Positions 33,221 through 41,169 of a DNA stretch of 48,724 nucleotides are shown here, in pieces. Origin of the DNA: an uncultured Mediterranea sp. (GTDB taxonomy: Bacteria; Bacteroidota; Bacteroidia; Bacteroidales; Bacteroidaceae); assembly GCF_902493215.1 (NCBI RefSeq), contig NZ_CABUOL010000024.1:1-48724 (forward strand), read 5' to 3'. How positions within the stretch are numbered: position 1 is the first letter of the stretch; every line of letters starts with the position of its first letter. The position numbers and the translations under genes are program-made. The notes below the pieces were generated by a model. It worked only from the letters and a program-made list of their open reading frames with translations. It ran no database searches and had not been told where the DNA came from.

Positions 33221-34102
33221 TTATCGTCGGGCAAATTGCATGAAAACCTGGCTCAATCCGCTTTCCTGGCCTTGCAGTTGGGCAAAATTGAATTCACGTT
33301 TCATTTCCAAGCCTTTGACATCGACTACGCGCAAGCGGCCGGCATACAGCTCCCTGCTGACGGAACGGATGGAAACGACACCCAGGCAGTCGGTATGTTC
33401 CAAAAAAAGCTTGATGCTTTCGGTGCTTCCCAGATACATGAGTACGTGGAGGGAGGATAGTTTGATGTTATGTGACAGGATGGCCCGTTCGAAGACATCC
33501 AAGGTACCCGATCCGCGTTCGCGCAACACCAGGGGGAGGGTGGCCAGCTGTTCGGGAGTTATTTCGTCGGCTATCGGCAGGCGGTTGCCTGTACGTACAA
33601 CGACTACCAGTTCGTCTTCCAGAAAGGGGGTGTAACGCAAATTAGGCAGGCGGGTCACTCCTTCGACCAGTGCCAGATCGATGCGATGTTCCTGCAGGGC
33701 TGCTTCCATTTCGCGTGTATTGCCGTTGAGCAGCGAGAGTTCTACTTGTGGAAATTTGCTGATGAACGTACCGAGCATGGGGGGAAGTACGTATTGGGCG
33801 ATGGTTGTACTAGCACCCAACCGCAGTTTGCCGGTATATTGGTTGTGGAGCAGGTGCATTTCGTACTCCAGTTTGCGGTATTCCTCCAGTATGCGTTCGC
33901 AATGTTCCAGCAGAATACGGCCCGATTCGGTCAGGGATATTTTCCCGCCTTGACGCTCGAACAGACGGGTCTGGTAGGTGCTTTCCAATTCCTGTATATG
34001 CTTGGTGATGGCCGGCTGGCTGATAAACAATTCTTGGGAAGCCTTGGTGAAACTCAGGTTTCGGGCTACAGCGTGGAACACTTTCAGACGGAAATCACTC
34101 AT
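33221..34102 (-). CDS. LysR-family transcriptional regulator
   Basis: A 293-residue regulator. The N-terminal winged helix-turn-helix is clear (FHAVARNLSFTKASQELFIS, then QPAITKHIQELE), followed by the periplasmic-binding-like effector domain (about 90-290; LRLGASTTIAQYVLPPMLG and NGNTREMEAALQEHRIDLAL). It resembles CysB/CysL/YeiE-type regulators of sulfur or anion metabolism. Its position directly before the YeiH gene makes that gene its likely target; the effector is unknown. Confidence 0.92.
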   Translation of the reverse strand: MSDFRLKVFHAVARNLSFTKASQELFISQPAITKHIQELESTYQTRLFERQGGKISLTESGRILLEHCERILEEYRKLEYEMHLLHNQYTGKLRLGASTTIAQYVLPPMLGTFISKFPQVELSLLNGNTREMEAALQEHRIDLALVEGVTRLPNLRYTPFLEDELVVVVRTGNRLPIADEITPEQLATLPLVLRERGSGTLDVFERAILSHNIKLSSLHVLMYLGSTESIKLFLEHTDCLGVVSIRSVSRELYAGRLRVVDVKGLEMKREFNFAQLQGQESGLSQVFMQFARR

Positions 34103-34132
34103 GCTACGGGGAATTATAATGAATAAAGGGTC

Positions 34133-34319
34133 TGTGTCAAAATGAGGTTGAGCTATTTAACTCCCCTCCTTCTGGAAGGAGGGGTGCCCAAAGGGCGGGG
34201 TGGTAGGTTTTCGCGAGAGGTTATCAATTAACGCGTTATGTTTTCACCTACCTCCTCCCCCTATCGGGTACTCCTCCTTCTGGAAGGAGGAGAGTTGAAA
34301 ATACTTCTATTTTGACACA
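34133..34319. mobile_element. MITE-like element with 11-base terminal inverted repeats
   Basis: TGTGTCAAAAT (34133-34143) and ATTTTGACACA (34309-34319) are perfect inverted ends of a 187-base segment. Inside are two near-identical palindromes, CCCCTCCTTC/GAAGGAGGGG (34163-34184) and CTCCTCCTTC/GAAGGAGGAG (34271-34292), and a further inverted pair GGTAGGT/ACCTACC. No ORF is present. It fills the gap between the LysR gene and recA. No clear target-site duplication is seen. Confidence 0.6.
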
Positions 34320-34342
34320 CCTTCATAAATAGATATGGAACT

Positions 34343-35383
34343 TTATTTCTCTTTCTTGAGTTCTTCGAAAATCAGCCCTTCCAGTTCTTCGGCCAACTCG
34401 GGGTTGTCCAAAATGACCTGCTTGGCTGCATCGCGGCCTTGGGCCAGCTTGGTGTCGTTGTAGCTGAACCAGGAACCGCTCTTCTTGATGATGCCCAGTT
34501 CGGTACCCAGGTCGATGATTTCACCGGCACGCGAGATGCCTTCGCCGAACATGATATCGAACTCGGCACGACGGAAGGGAGGAGCCACCTTGTTCTTGAC
34601 AACCTTGACCTTGGTCTGCTTGCCGATGACGTCTTCGCCGTTCTTGATGGCCTGACCACCACGGATATCGAGGCGGACGGATGCGTAGAACTTCAGGGCA
34701 TTACCGCCGGTAGTCGTTTCGGGATTGCCGAACATGACACCGATCTTCTCGCGCAACTGGTTGATGAAGATGCAGCAGGTGCGGGTCTTGCTGACGGCAG
34801 ATGTCAATTTACGCAACGCTTGTGACATCAGACGGGCCTGAAGGCCTACCTTGTTGTCACCCATATCGCCTTCGATTTCAGCTTTCGGGGTAAGGGCGGC
34901 TACGGAGTCGACGACGATGATGTCAATAGCCGAGGAGCGGATGAGCTGTTCGGCAATCTCCAAAGCCTGCTCACCGTTGTCGGGCTGGGAGATGAGGAGG
35001 TTGTCCACGTCAACGCCCAGCTTGGCAGCATAGAAGCGGTCGAAAGCGTGTTCGGCATCGATGAAAGCGGCGATGCCTCCTGCTTTCTGTGCTTCGGCGA
35101 TGGCATGAATGGCCAATGTGGTCTTACCAGAGGATTCAGGACCGTAGATTTCGATGATACGACCGCGGGGATAGCCACCTACACCCAGAGCCACGTTCAG
35201 CCCGATGGAGCCGGTGGGGATGACTTCGACCTGCTCGACGCTGTCGTCGCCCATCTTCATGATGGAACCTTTGCCGAAGCTCTTTTCTATCTTGTCCATG
35301 GCGGCCTGCAAGGCTTTCAGCTTTTCGCTGTTGGGCATTGCGGCGCCTTCGTTTTCAAAATTAAGTTCGTCTTTTTTTGCCAT
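34343..35383 (-). CDS. recA: Recombinase RecA
   Basis: A 346-residue RecA of normal length. Walker A GPESSGKT is at 81-88; the makes-ATP site IIVVDSVAALTPKAEIEGDMG, the L1/L2 DNA-binding loops (…QALRKLTSAVSKT, FGNPETTTGGNALKFYASVR) and the C-terminal KSGSWFSYND are all present. It forms filaments on single-stranded DNA for homologous recombination and triggers LexA cleavage. bcp lies 30 bases upstream, so they may be co-transcribed. No SOS box was recognised in this short gap. Confidence 0.98.
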   Translation of the reverse strand: MAKKDELNFENEGAAMPNSEKLKALQAAMDKIEKSFGKGSIMKMGDDSVEQVEVIPTGSIGLNVALGVGGYPRGRIIEIYGPESSGKTTLAIHAIAEAQKAGGIAAFIDAEHAFDRFYAAKLGVDVDNLLISQPDNGEQALEIAEQLIRSSAIDIIVVDSVAALTPKAEIEGDMGDNKVGLQARLMSQALRKLTSAVSKTRTCCIFINQLREKIGVMFGNPETTTGGNALKFYASVRLDIRGGQAIKNGEDVIGKQTKVKVVKNKVAPPFRRAEFDIMFGEGISRAGEIIDLGTELGIIKKSGSWFSYNDTKLAQGRDAAKQVILDNPELAEELEGLIFEELKKEK

Positions 35384-35413
35384 ATTTGTCTGTCGGATAA
35401 ATGGTAAATGGTA

Positions 35414-35860
35414 TTAAAGGATTTGTGCCGCATGGTCCTTGGTCTTGACTTCCTTCGGGCCGATGATGCGCTCCACGACGCCTTCTTCGTTGATGATGAA
35501 GGTGGTGCGGAAGGTACCCATGTACTTGCGGCCGTACATGCTCTTCTCGCCCCATACTCCGAACTGCTCGACCAGTTTCTTGTCTGTGTCGGCAATCAGG
35601 GGAAAGGGGAGGGAGTTTTTCTCGATGAACTTCTGGTGCGACTTCTCGCTGTCCACGCTGACGCCTACCACTTCGTAGCCGGCCTGACGCAGGGCGTCGT
35701 AGTTGTCGCGCAGGTTGCAGGCCTGGGCGGTACAACCCGATGTGCTGTCTTTCGGATAGAAGTAGAGCACCAGTTTCTTTCCTTTATAATTGCTCAGGCG
35801 GATTTCTTCGCCTTTCTCGTTGATGCCCAATATCTCGGGGGCTTTGTCTCCTACATTCAT
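35414..35860 (-). CDS. bcp: Thioredoxin-dependent thiol peroxidase (BCP-type peroxiredoxin)
   Basis: A 148-residue peroxiredoxin. The peroxidatic Cys43 lies in STSGCTAQACNLRD, with a second Cys48 at the five-residue spacing typical of Bcp/PrxQ; FYPKDST and GVSVDSEKSHQKF are further signatures. It reduces peroxides in the cytoplasm using thioredoxin. It is directly upstream of recA on the same strand and downstream of the polyamine dehydrogenase gene, from which it is separated by a heptamer fold-back. Confidence 0.95.
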   Translation of the reverse strand: MNVGDKAPEILGINEKGEEIRLSNYKGKKLVLYFYPKDSTSGCTAQACNLRDNYDALRQAGYEVVGVSVDSEKSHQKFIEKNSLPFPLIADTDKKLVEQFGVWGEKSMYGRKYMGTFRTTFIINEEGVVERIIGPKEVKTKDHAAQIL

Positions 35861-35864
35861 GTTT

Positions 35865-35946
35865 GTTAGTGGTTAACGGTTAGTGATTAACGGTCAGTGG
35901 TTGTCGGGGCGGCATGTTCACCGCTCACCGTTCACCACTTACCGCT
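35865..35946. repeat. Fold-back structure built of degenerate 7-base units (second copy type)
   Basis: Left arm heptamers GTTAGTG, GTTAACG, GTTAGTG, ATTAACG, GTCAGTG run from 35865 to 35899. The right arm (about 35915-35946) consists of ACCGCTC, ACCGTTC, ACCACTT, ACCGCT. AGTGGTTAACGGTTAG (35868-35883) pairs with the right arm at about 14 of 16 positions. It fills the gap between bcp and the dehydrogenase gene. Confidence 0.75.
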
Positions 35947-35950
35947 GATA

Positions 35951-37144
35951 TTAAAGTTCGAGGTCGCCATCAATTACTTCGTGCCAAGGCAATCCCTGCT
36001 TGTTGAGTTGTTCCATGAATGGATCGGGATCGAATTCTTCGACGTTCCATACGCCCGGCTTCTTCCAGATGCCTTTGAGGAACATCATGGCACCAATCAT
36101 GGCCGGTACACCTGTGGTGTAGCTGACGCCCTGCATACCTGTTTCCTTGTAGGCGGCTTGGTGGCTGCAGTTATTGTAAACATAGTAGGTGCGCTCCTTG
36201 CCATCCTTCAATCCACGGATGCGGCAACCGATGGAAGTTTCGCCTTCGTAGTTCTCACCAAGGTCTTGCGGGTTGGGGAGTACGGCCTTCAGGAATTGCA
36301 AAGGTACGATTTTCACACCGTTGTAATCCACTTCGTCGATGCGGGCCATACCGATGTTCTGAATGACGCGCAGGTGAGTCAGGTATTCCTGGCCGAAGGT
36401 CATCCAGAAGCGGGCGCGCTTGATGGTGGGGAAGTTCTTCACCAGAGATTCCAGCTCTTCGTGGTAGAGCAGGTAGGAGTCGCGCGGGCCGATGTTCGGA
36501 TAAGTCAGGTCCTTGTGGATTTCCAGCGGTTTGGTGGTCACCCACTGGCCGTTCTCGTAATAACGTCCGTTTTGGGTAATCTCACGAATGTTGATTTCGG
36601 GGTTGAAGTTGGTGGCGAAAGCCTTGTGGTGGTTGCCGGCATTGCAATCCACGATGTCCAAGTACTGGATTTCGTCGAAATGATGCTTGGCGGCATAGGC
36701 CGTATAGACGCCGCTCACACCCGGGTCGAAACCGCAACCGAGGATGGCGGTGAGGCCGGCTTCCTCGAAGCGCTGCTTGTAGGCCCATTGCCAGCTGTAT
36801 TCGAAGTGGGCCACGTCCTTGGGCTCATAGTTGGCCGTATCCAGGTAGTTGACACCCGTCTTCAGGCAGGCTTCCATGATGGTCAGGTCCTGATAGGGCA
36901 GGGCAACGTTGATGACGATTTCGGGCTTGAAGCTGTTGAAGAGCGCCACCAGTTCGTCTACATTGTCTGCATCTACCTGAGCGGTCTGGATGTTGGGATT
37001 GCCGATGGCCTTCACGACGGCGTCGCATTTGGACTTTGTGCGGCTGGCAATCATGATTTCGGTGAACACATCCGGATTCTGAGCAACTTTGTGTGCAACG
37101 ACGGTTCCTACACCGCCTGCACCGATAATTAGAACTTTACCCAT
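35951..37144 (-). CDS. Saccharopine dehydrogenase family; probable carboxy(nor)spermidine dehydrogenase
   Basis: A 397-residue protein. The N-terminal Rossmann motif is VLIIGAGGVGTVVAHKVAQN; NVALPYQDLTIMEACLKTGV and YLDTANYEP follow, then GCGFDPGVSGVYTAYA and the C-terminal IDGDLEL. This is the pattern of carboxynorspermidine/carboxyspermidine synthases, which join aspartate semialdehyde with a diamine using NADPH in the alternative spermidine pathway of Bacteroides. No decarboxylase partner is next to it. Its upstream gap holds a minus-strand TATATTTG (37211-37218) that could be the -7 box. Confidence 0.88.
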   Translation of the reverse strand: MGKVLIIGAGGVGTVVAHKVAQNPDVFTEIMIASRTKSKCDAVVKAIGNPNIQTAQVDADNVDELVALFNSFKPEIVINVALPYQDLTIMEACLKTGVNYLDTANYEPKDVAHFEYSWQWAYKQRFEEAGLTAILGCGFDPGVSGVYTAYAAKHHFDEIQYLDIVDCNAGNHHKAFATNFNPEINIREITQNGRYYENGQWVTTKPLEIHKDLTYPNIGPRDSYLLYHEELESLVKNFPTIKRARFWMTFGQEYLTHLRVIQNIGMARIDEVDYNGVKIVPLQFLKAVLPNPQDLGENYEGETSIGCRIRGLKDGKERTYYVYNNCSHQAAYKETGMQGVSYTTGVPAMIGAMMFLKGIWKKPGVWNVEEFDPDPFMEQLNKQGLPWHEVIDGDLEL

Positions 37145-37259
37145 TTTTGTTTCTTATTTAATAATGTGATTGATAAATATTCCAGTTGTTTCTTACTTGT
37201 ATTTCGTCAGCAAATATACTGTTTAATTCTTAGATAAACATTAAAATAGCACTAAATAC

Positions 37260-37286
37260 TTTGGCATTTCGGGTGCAAATGCCAAA
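37260..37286. promoter_or_regulatory. Perfect inverted repeat next to the META gene promoter
   Basis: TTTGGCATTT (37260-37269) and AAATGCCAAA (37277-37286) are 10-base perfect arms with a 7-base spacer. The repeat ends 8 bases before the -33 box of the META gene, suggesting an operator; it could also act on the divergent dehydrogenase gene. Confidence 0.55.
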
Positions 37287-37293
37287 CAAATTG

Positions 37294-37324
37294 TTTGTAA
37301 TCCTGTTATTTTGTTCTATATTTG
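37294..37324 (+). promoter_or_regulatory. Bacteroides-type promoter of the META-domain gene
   Basis: TTTG (37294-37297), exactly 19 bases, TATATTTG (37317-37324); a textbook match. The leader is about 25 bases. Confidence 0.85.
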
Positions 37325-37355
37325 CGGTTGATAATTTAACTTAAACTTAGAGACA

Positions 37356-38150
37356 ATGAAGAAAATTCGTGTTTATTGGAGTGTGGCAGCTGTTGTGGCA
37401 ATCATGTCATCGTGTGCCTCGACAAAGAATCTTACGCCGGTATCTGACCTCAGCGGCGAGTGGAATATTATCGAAATCAATGGGACGGCGGTTGTTCCGG
37501 CAGCGGGGCAGACCTTTCCGTTCATCGGTTTTGAAACAAATACGGGCCGAGTATATGGCAATAGCGGTTGCAACCGCCTGATGGGTAGCTTTGATACGGG
37601 CGGAAAGCCCGGCCAACTGGAGTTGGGACAGATGGGAAGCACCCAAATGATGTGTCCTGACATGACGCTGGAGAAAAATGTCCTGACGGCTTTGGCGCAG
37701 GTAAAGAAGTTCACAAAGCTGGGTGACGGACAGATAGCATTGTGCGGAAAGTCTTTGAAACGTCCGGTTATGGTATTGCAGCAACGTTTGTCTGACGTTT
37801 CGGCTGCCGATCTGAACGGACGATGGAAAATAGTGCAGGCTGGGGGAGAGGACATTCCTGACGGAATGGAGAAGCAGCCTTTCCTTGAGCTGAACGTAAA
37901 CGAGAAGAGAGTGCATGGCAATGCAGGTTGCAATACCATTAACGGCGGTTTTGTGACCGATGAAAGCAACACGTCGGCCATTTCTTTCCCCAATCTCATC
38001 AGTACGATGATGGCTTGTCCCGACATGGAAGTGGAGGGCCGTATTACCAAAGCCTTGGGTGAAGTGAAAACTTTTGCCCGACTGGAAAACGGTGGTTTCG
38101 GTTTCTACAATGCAACCGGTGGGCTGGTACTGGTGCTCGTTAAGGAATGA
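37356..38150 (+). CDS. META domain lipoprotein with two tandem META (HslJ-like) domains
   Basis: A 264-residue protein. The signal ends in a lipobox (AIMSSC, Cys20). Two META/HslJ-type domains follow: the first (about 30-125) shows GEWNIIEINGTAVVP, GFETNTGRVYGNSGCNRLMG and MGSTQMMCPDMTLE; the second (about 150-260) shows GRWKIVQAGGEDIP, VHGNAGCNTINGGF and STMMACPDMEVE. The paired conserved cysteines (GNxGCN and MMCPDM) recur in both. HslJ in E. coli is a heat-inducible protein linked to novobiocin resistance; the role here is unknown but an envelope stress function is plausible. Confidence 0.9.
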   Translation: MKKIRVYWSVAAVVAIMSSCASTKNLTPVSDLSGEWNIIEINGTAVVPAAGQTFPFIGFETNTGRVYGNSGCNRLMGSFDTGGKPGQLELGQMGSTQMMCPDMTLEKNVLTALAQVKKFTKLGDGQIALCGKSLKRPVMVLQQRLSDVSAADLNGRWKIVQAGGEDIPDGMEKQPFLELNVNEKRVHGNAGCNTINGGFVTDESNTSAISFPNLISTMMACPDMEVEGRITKALGEVKTFARLENGGFGFYNATGGLVLVLVKE

Positions 38151-38172
38151 TATTAATATAATAAGGTGATAG

Positions 38173-38219
38173 AGCCGCTTCCTGAGGAAGATACATTCCA
38201 ATGGAAGCGGCTTTTTTTG
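38173..38219 (+). terminator. Terminator after the META gene
   Basis: AGCCGCTTCC (38173-38182) pairs with GGAAGCGGCT (38203-38212), followed by a T-run. A 22-base tandem array starts right after it. Confidence 0.92.
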
Positions 38220-38228
38220 TTTTGGAGT

Positions 38229-38294
38229 AAAGCATTGCTTTCTTTGGCGGAAAGTATCGTTTTCCTTTGGAGAAAGCATTGCTTTTCCTCGAAG
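38229..38294. repeat. Tandem array, 22-base period, three units of palindromic type
   Basis: Units start at 38229, 38251 and 38273. Each contains AAAG(C/T)AT(T/C)G(C/T)TTT. Where units meet they form spaced palindromes such as GGAAAGTATCGTTTTCC (38249-38265). The array lies between the META terminator and the dnaK control region. The gap 38151-38529 has no gene; its remaining part holds the dnaK regulatory elements. Confidence 0.8.
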
Positions 38295-38386
38295 GAACTG
38301 GAGGAAATATATAGGAGCGTATTTGTCAGGGTAGAGGATAACTGTCGTTTAATGTTGTCTGTTTCGTCAGTTTATTGGATAGAATT

Positions 38387-38401
38387 CTGCCAAACTGGCA
38401 G
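38387..38401. promoter_or_regulatory. Perfect palindrome upstream of dnaK
   Basis: CTGCCAAACTGGCAG is a perfect CTGCCA-N3-TGGCAG palindrome centred at 38394. It resembles the TGACA-N3-TGGCA sites of clpB and lies the same distance (52 bases) upstream of the -24 GG. A weak second half-site (TGCC..TG) is at 38420-38432, again 32 bases from the first. Confidence 0.6.
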
Positions 38402-38444
38402 GGCTTGTCAGACTTTTACTGCCTTGATGAAGCTGTTTGGCATT

Positions 38445-38460
38445 TGGCACGGCGTTTGTC
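38445..38460 (+). promoter_or_regulatory. Sigma-54-like -24/-12 element of dnaK
   Basis: TGGCACGGCGTTTGTC has the -24 TGGCAC and the correct 10-base spacing to TTTG, but reads GT instead of GC at -12. The start would be near 38470, about 60 bases before the ATG. No TANNTTTG promoter is seen in this gap. Confidence 0.55.
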
Positions 38461-38529
38461 CTTTCAGAAGCGTCTGCCGATGAGGCGGACAGAGATAAAC
38501 AGAATAATAACAAATAAAAAATAACGATC

Positions 38530-40449
38530 ATGGGAAAAATTATTGGTATTGACTTAGGAACTACAAACTCTTGTGTTGCCGTATTCGAAGGTAACGAACC
38601 TGTAGTAATCGCCAACAGCGAAGGCAAGCGTACAACTCCTTCAGTAGTGGCATTTGTTGACGGTGGCGAACGTAAGGTAGGTGACCCCGCCAAACGTCAG
38701 GCTATCACGAACCCGAAGCGTACAATCTATTCTATCAAACGTTTCATGGGTGAGAACTGGTCGCAGGTACAGAAAGAAGTATCCCGCGTACCCTATCCGG
38801 TAGTGAACGACAACAACATGCCGCGTGTTGACATCGACGGACGTCACTATACTCCGCAGGAAATCTCAGCTATGATTCTTCAGAAGATGAAGAAGACCGC
38901 TGAAGACTATTTGGGACAAGAAGTTACGGAAGCTGTCATCACTGTTCCGGCCTACTTCTCCGACTCTCAACGTCAGGCTACGAAAGAAGCTGGTCAGATT
39001 GCTGGTTTGGACGTAAAACGTATCGTGAACGAGCCGACAGCCGCCGCATTGGCTTATGGTGTGGACAAGGCTAACAAGGATATGAAGATTGCCGTATTCG
39101 ACCTTGGTGGTGGTACGTTCGATATCTCCATCCTTGAGTTCGGTGGCGGTGTGTTCGAGGTATTGTCAACCAATGGTGATACCCACCTGGGTGGTGATGA
39201 CTTCGACCAGGTAATCATCGACTGGCTGGTACAGGAGTTCAAGAACGACGAAGGTGCTGACCTGACTCAAGATCCGATGGCTATGCAACGTTTGAAGGAA
39301 GCTGCCGAGAAGGCTAAGATCGAGTTGTCTTCTTCTACTTCTACAGAAATCAACCTGCCGTACATCATGCCGGTAGGTGGTGTGCCCAAGCACTTGGTTA
39401 AGACGCTGACTCGTGCCAAGTTCGAAGCATTGGCTCACAATCTGATTCAGGCATGTTTGGAGCCTTGTAAGAAGGCTATGAGCGACGCAGGCTTGAGTAA
39501 CTCAGATATCGATGAAGTCATTCTCGTAGGTGGTTCTTCACGTATTCCGGCCGTTCAGAAGCTGGTAGAAGACTTCTTCGGCAAAGTTCCTTCCAAGGGT
39601 GTGAACCCCGATGAGGTTGTAGCCGTAGGTGCTGCCGTACAAGGTGCCGTATTGAACAAAGAGGCTGGTGTGGGCGACATCGTATTGCTTGACGTTACTC
39701 CGTTGACCTTGGGTATCGAAACCTTGGGTGGCGTAATGACGAAGCTGATCGAAGCCAACACGACTATCCCTTGCAAGAAGAGCGAAACCTTCTCTACAGC
39801 TGCCGACAACCAAACGGAAGTGACCATCCACGTATTGCAAGGCGAGCGTCCGATGGCTGCTCAGAACAAGTCCATCGGTCAGTTCAACCTGACAGGTATC
39901 GCTCCTGCCCGTCGTGGTGTTCCTCAGATTGAGGTAACTTTCGATATCGACGCCAACGGTATCTTGAAGGTATCTGCCAAGGATAAGGCTACAGGCAAGG
40001 AACAGGCCATCCGTATCGAAGCTTCCAGCGGTTTGAGCAAGGAAGAAATCGAACGCATGAAAGCTGAAGCTGAAGCCAATGCCGAAGCCGACAAGAAGGA
40101 AAAGGAACGCATCGACAAGCTGAACCAGGCCGACTCTATGATTTTCACGACTGAAAATCAGTTGAAGGAACTGGGCGACAAGCTTCCTGCTGACAAGAAG
40201 GCTCCGATTGAGGCTGCCCTCCAGAAGCTGAAAGATGCTCACAAGGCGCAAGACCTGGCTGCTATCGATAGTGCCATGGCTGAACTGAACACTGCCTTCC
40301 AGGCTGCTAGCGCTGAAATGTATGCGCAGACGGGTGCTCAAGGTGGTGCACAAGCCGGACCTGACATGAATGCAGGACAATCTGGAGCTCAGAATAATAA
40401 TAAACAAGGTGATAATGTGCAGGATGCTGATTTTGAGGAAGTCAAGTAA
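38530..40449 (+). CDS. dnaK: Molecular chaperone DnaK
   Basis: A 639-residue Hsp70 of normal length. The ATPase domain has IIGIDLGTTNSCVAV, AVFDLGGGTFDISILE and VGGSSRIPAVQ; the linker and substrate-binding domain follow (DVTPLTLGIETLGG, NTTIPCKKSETFSTA); the C-terminal lid ends in a Gly/Gln-rich stretch and the usual acidic EEVK-type end. It folds and protects proteins with DnaJ and GrpE, neither of which is adjacent. Control is probably by the sigma-54-like element upstream. The stop codon and terminator are partly duplicated at 44381. Confidence 0.98.
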   Translation: MGKIIGIDLGTTNSCVAVFEGNEPVVIANSEGKRTTPSVVAFVDGGERKVGDPAKRQAITNPKRTIYSIKRFMGENWSQVQKEVSRVPYPVVNDNNMPRVDIDGRHYTPQEISAMILQKMKKTAEDYLGQEVTEAVITVPAYFSDSQRQATKEAGQIAGLDVKRIVNEPTAAALAYGVDKANKDMKIAVFDLGGGTFDISILEFGGGVFEVLSTNGDTHLGGDDFDQVIIDWLVQEFKNDEGADLTQDPMAMQRLKEAAEKAKIELSSSTSTEINLPYIMPVGGVPKHLVKTLTRAKFEALAHNLIQACLEPCKKAMSDAGLSNSDIDEVILVGGSSRIPAVQKLVEDFFGKVPSKGVNPDEVVAVGAAVQGAVLNKEAGVGDIVLLDVTPLTLGIETLGGVMTKLIEANTTIPCKKSETFSTAADNQTEVTIHVLQGERPMAAQNKSIGQFNLTGIAPARRGVPQIEVTFDIDANGILKVSAKDKATGKEQAIRIEASSGLSKEEIERMKAEAEANAEADKKEKERIDKLNQADSMIFTTENQLKELGDKLPADKKAPIEAALQKLKDAHKAQDLAAIDSAMAELNTAFQAASAEMYAQTGAQGGAQAGPDMNAGQSGAQNNNKQGDNVQDADFEEVK

Positions 40450-40880
40450 GTAACGATAAATAAACAATAAACATCCATAAGAAAAGGTGTGGAAATCAGA
40501 CGATTCCACACCTTTTTTTGTTTTTATATTTGGTGTTTTTCTATCTATGTTTATTGTTTTTTATGGTATAAATGTACCATATTTGTACCGTAACTTAATG
40601 GTAGATAATGTGACACTTAAAAAAATATATAGTCTGAAAATCAAGGATATACACAAGTGGTTTTTCCTTTATCAATATTGAAAACGAATATTGGGATACA
40701 TTTTTGATTCATTGTTCCTAAAATATATGTAATTCACTTATTTGTACCATATTTGTACCGCAACAAATTAGTAGATAATGTGCAACAAATGAATATATAA
40801 ATACATAAATAACAGCAAGTTATAAGTTTTCATATTTTCTCTTCAAAGAATTGCTGAAATAAAATCAGATTGTTCTCTAA
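40440..40880. repeat. Left copy of a dnaK-end direct repeat, with an internal repeat
   Basis: Starting in the last dnaK codons (AGTCAAGTAAGT), 40440-40566 and about 40749-40880 match 44381-44496 and 44497-44630 with scattered differences and one large deletion in the right copy. Within the left copy, 40571-40612 and 40741-40782 are themselves repeats (about 35 of 42 positions, core TGTACCATATTTGTACCG). The region 40520-41169 has no credible gene; it is AT-rich and also holds two TTTTTACGCAG-like words near 41007 and 41028. Confidence 0.7.
40482..40519 (+). terminator. Terminator of dnaK
   Basis: AAAAGGTGTGGAA (40482-40494) pairs with TTCCACACCTTTT (40504-40516), followed by more T. A diverged copy of the same hairpin is found at 44411-44447. 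Confidence 0.92.
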
Positions 40881-41169
40881 ATTATAATCAAATATTACTC
40901 ATTTTTTTGCTTAATAGCTTCATATATGCATCTGATCAGTCTTTGTTGTTTCTTGATTTTTATCTGTAATGATTTAATATTCAATAAGTTATTGTATATC
41001 TTTACATTTTACGCAGTGCACTAAGTATTTTTACGCAGCGGAATTATAATCTTTTTATATGAAATAGTATAGAAGTAACATTATAGTATTATGAGTAATC
41101 CGAAATCTGTTTTCTTTCATTATTGTGTTTGTTCATATATTTGTTTTCCAAATCAAGAAAAGCAGAGTA

